34,095 bases of DNA from Deltaproteobacteria bacterium (GTDB lineage Bacteria > Desulfobacterota > Desulfobulbia > Desulfobulbales > Desulfobulbaceae). The DNA lies in NCBI GenBank assembly GCA_024277485.1, contig JAJRVA010000262.1, positions 1 to 34,095 on the forward strand. The letters are read 5' to 3'. The stretch's first letter is position 1, and every line of letters starts with the position of its first letter. Made by a program: the position numbers and the translations under genes. The notes below the pieces were generated by a model, which saw only the letters and a program-made list of their open reading frames with translations, was not told the DNA's origin and did not search any database. Shown here piece by piece: positions 33,810 to 34,095 of this stretch.

Positions 33810-34095
33810 ATGAAAATCACCAGGCAGGAAGTGGAACATGTGGCAATGCTTGCCAGGCTGGAACTTGGCCCGGAAGAACTGGACAGGATGACCGACCAGC
33901 TGGATACTATTCTCACCTATGCAGCCAAGCTCGATGAGCTTGAAACCGAGGGGGTTGCCGTTACCACCCATACCCGGGATATTGCCAATGCATTCCGGGA
34001 CGATGAGGTGCGTGATTCGTTAGACCGCCTGGAGGCGCTTGCCAACGGTCCCCGCCAGAATGGTGAGGCATTCATGGTACCGCGAATTATTGCAT
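33810..34095 (+). CDS. gatC: Asp-tRNA(Asn)/Glu-tRNA(Gln) amidotransferase subunit C, 3' end missing
   Basis: GatC stabilises the GatA subunit in the GatCAB complex that amidates Glu-tRNA(Gln) and Asp-tRNA(Asn). The visible 95 codons open MKITRQEVEHVAMLARLELG, typical of the family, and end with NGEAFMVPRIIA, close to the family terminus 'FxVPxVI'. The stop codon lies just past the window edge, and gatA is expected next. Confidence 0.93.
   Translation, partial: MKITRQEVEHVAMLARLELGPEELDRMTDQLDTILTYAAKLDELETEGVAVTTHTRDIANAFRDDEVRDSLDRLEALANGPRQNGEAFMVPRIIA

Overview
The window reads as a contiguous piece of a bacterial chromosome, probably from a sulfur-metabolising, anaerobic Desulfobacterota (former Deltaproteobacteria, most likely Desulfobulbales-like). 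This placement is inference from gene content: a two-Cys-Trp domain protein, a CD1871A-type CXXC microprotein beside a membrane 4Fe-4S protein, an SbtA-like selenocysteine peptide, and a TusA/DsrE-type sulfur relay divergent from a YeeE/YedE transporter. No 16S rRNA or other decisive marker is present. Gene density is high and most of the window is housekeeping; I saw no phage, insertion sequence or CRISPR array.

Layout. 1-5.2 kb (+): the 3' end of a Cys-rich two-CW protein, then tRNA thiolation genes mnmA and mtaB, then cinA-recA, closed by a strong terminator. 5.35-10.7 kb (+): folA; a stand-alone selenopeptide gene with its own promoter and terminator; rsmE; dtd; an M16C (PreP-like) peptidase. 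10.8-12.4 kb (-): nadB. 12.4-15.9 kb (+): a perfect parS palindrome, parA-parB, a CXXC microprotein, a membrane 4Fe-4S protein and an SH3b protein interrupted by an in-frame amber codon. 15.9-16.2 kb (-): two tRNA-Ser genes. 16.3-19.2 kb (+): NifA-like activator, queH, rdgB and a tiny lipoprotein. 19.2-26.35 kb (-): the replication operon dnaN-gyrB-gyrA-gpsA, headed by an AT-rich region with DnaA boxes. 26.6-27.8 kb (+): a serine hydrolase. 28-29.1 kb (-): tusA plus three small DsrE/F/H-like genes. 29.5-34.1 kb (+): yeeE-type transporter, 5-formyl-THF cyclo-ligase, histone-deacetylase-like enzyme, HD-GYP response regulator and the start of gatC.

The most interesting element is at 5980-6309. 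A gene ended by conventional callers at its first TGA continues through two in-frame TGA codons, each followed at nearly the same distance by a perfect 6-bp, 5-nt-loop hairpin of bacterial SECIS type. The second loop, GGUCU, resembles that of Escherichia coli fdhF. The product is a 109-residue peptide with two selenocysteines flanking an Ala/Lys/Glu-rich repeat helix, and it resembles the SbtA precursors of radical-SAM-modified selenopeptides. Second in interest is the tusA-dsrE-dsrF-dsrH-like relay, which includes an easily missed 57-residue gene ending in Cys-Trp-Trp. Third is the SH3b gene, whose second domain continues beyond a TAG codon to a TAA just before the terminator.
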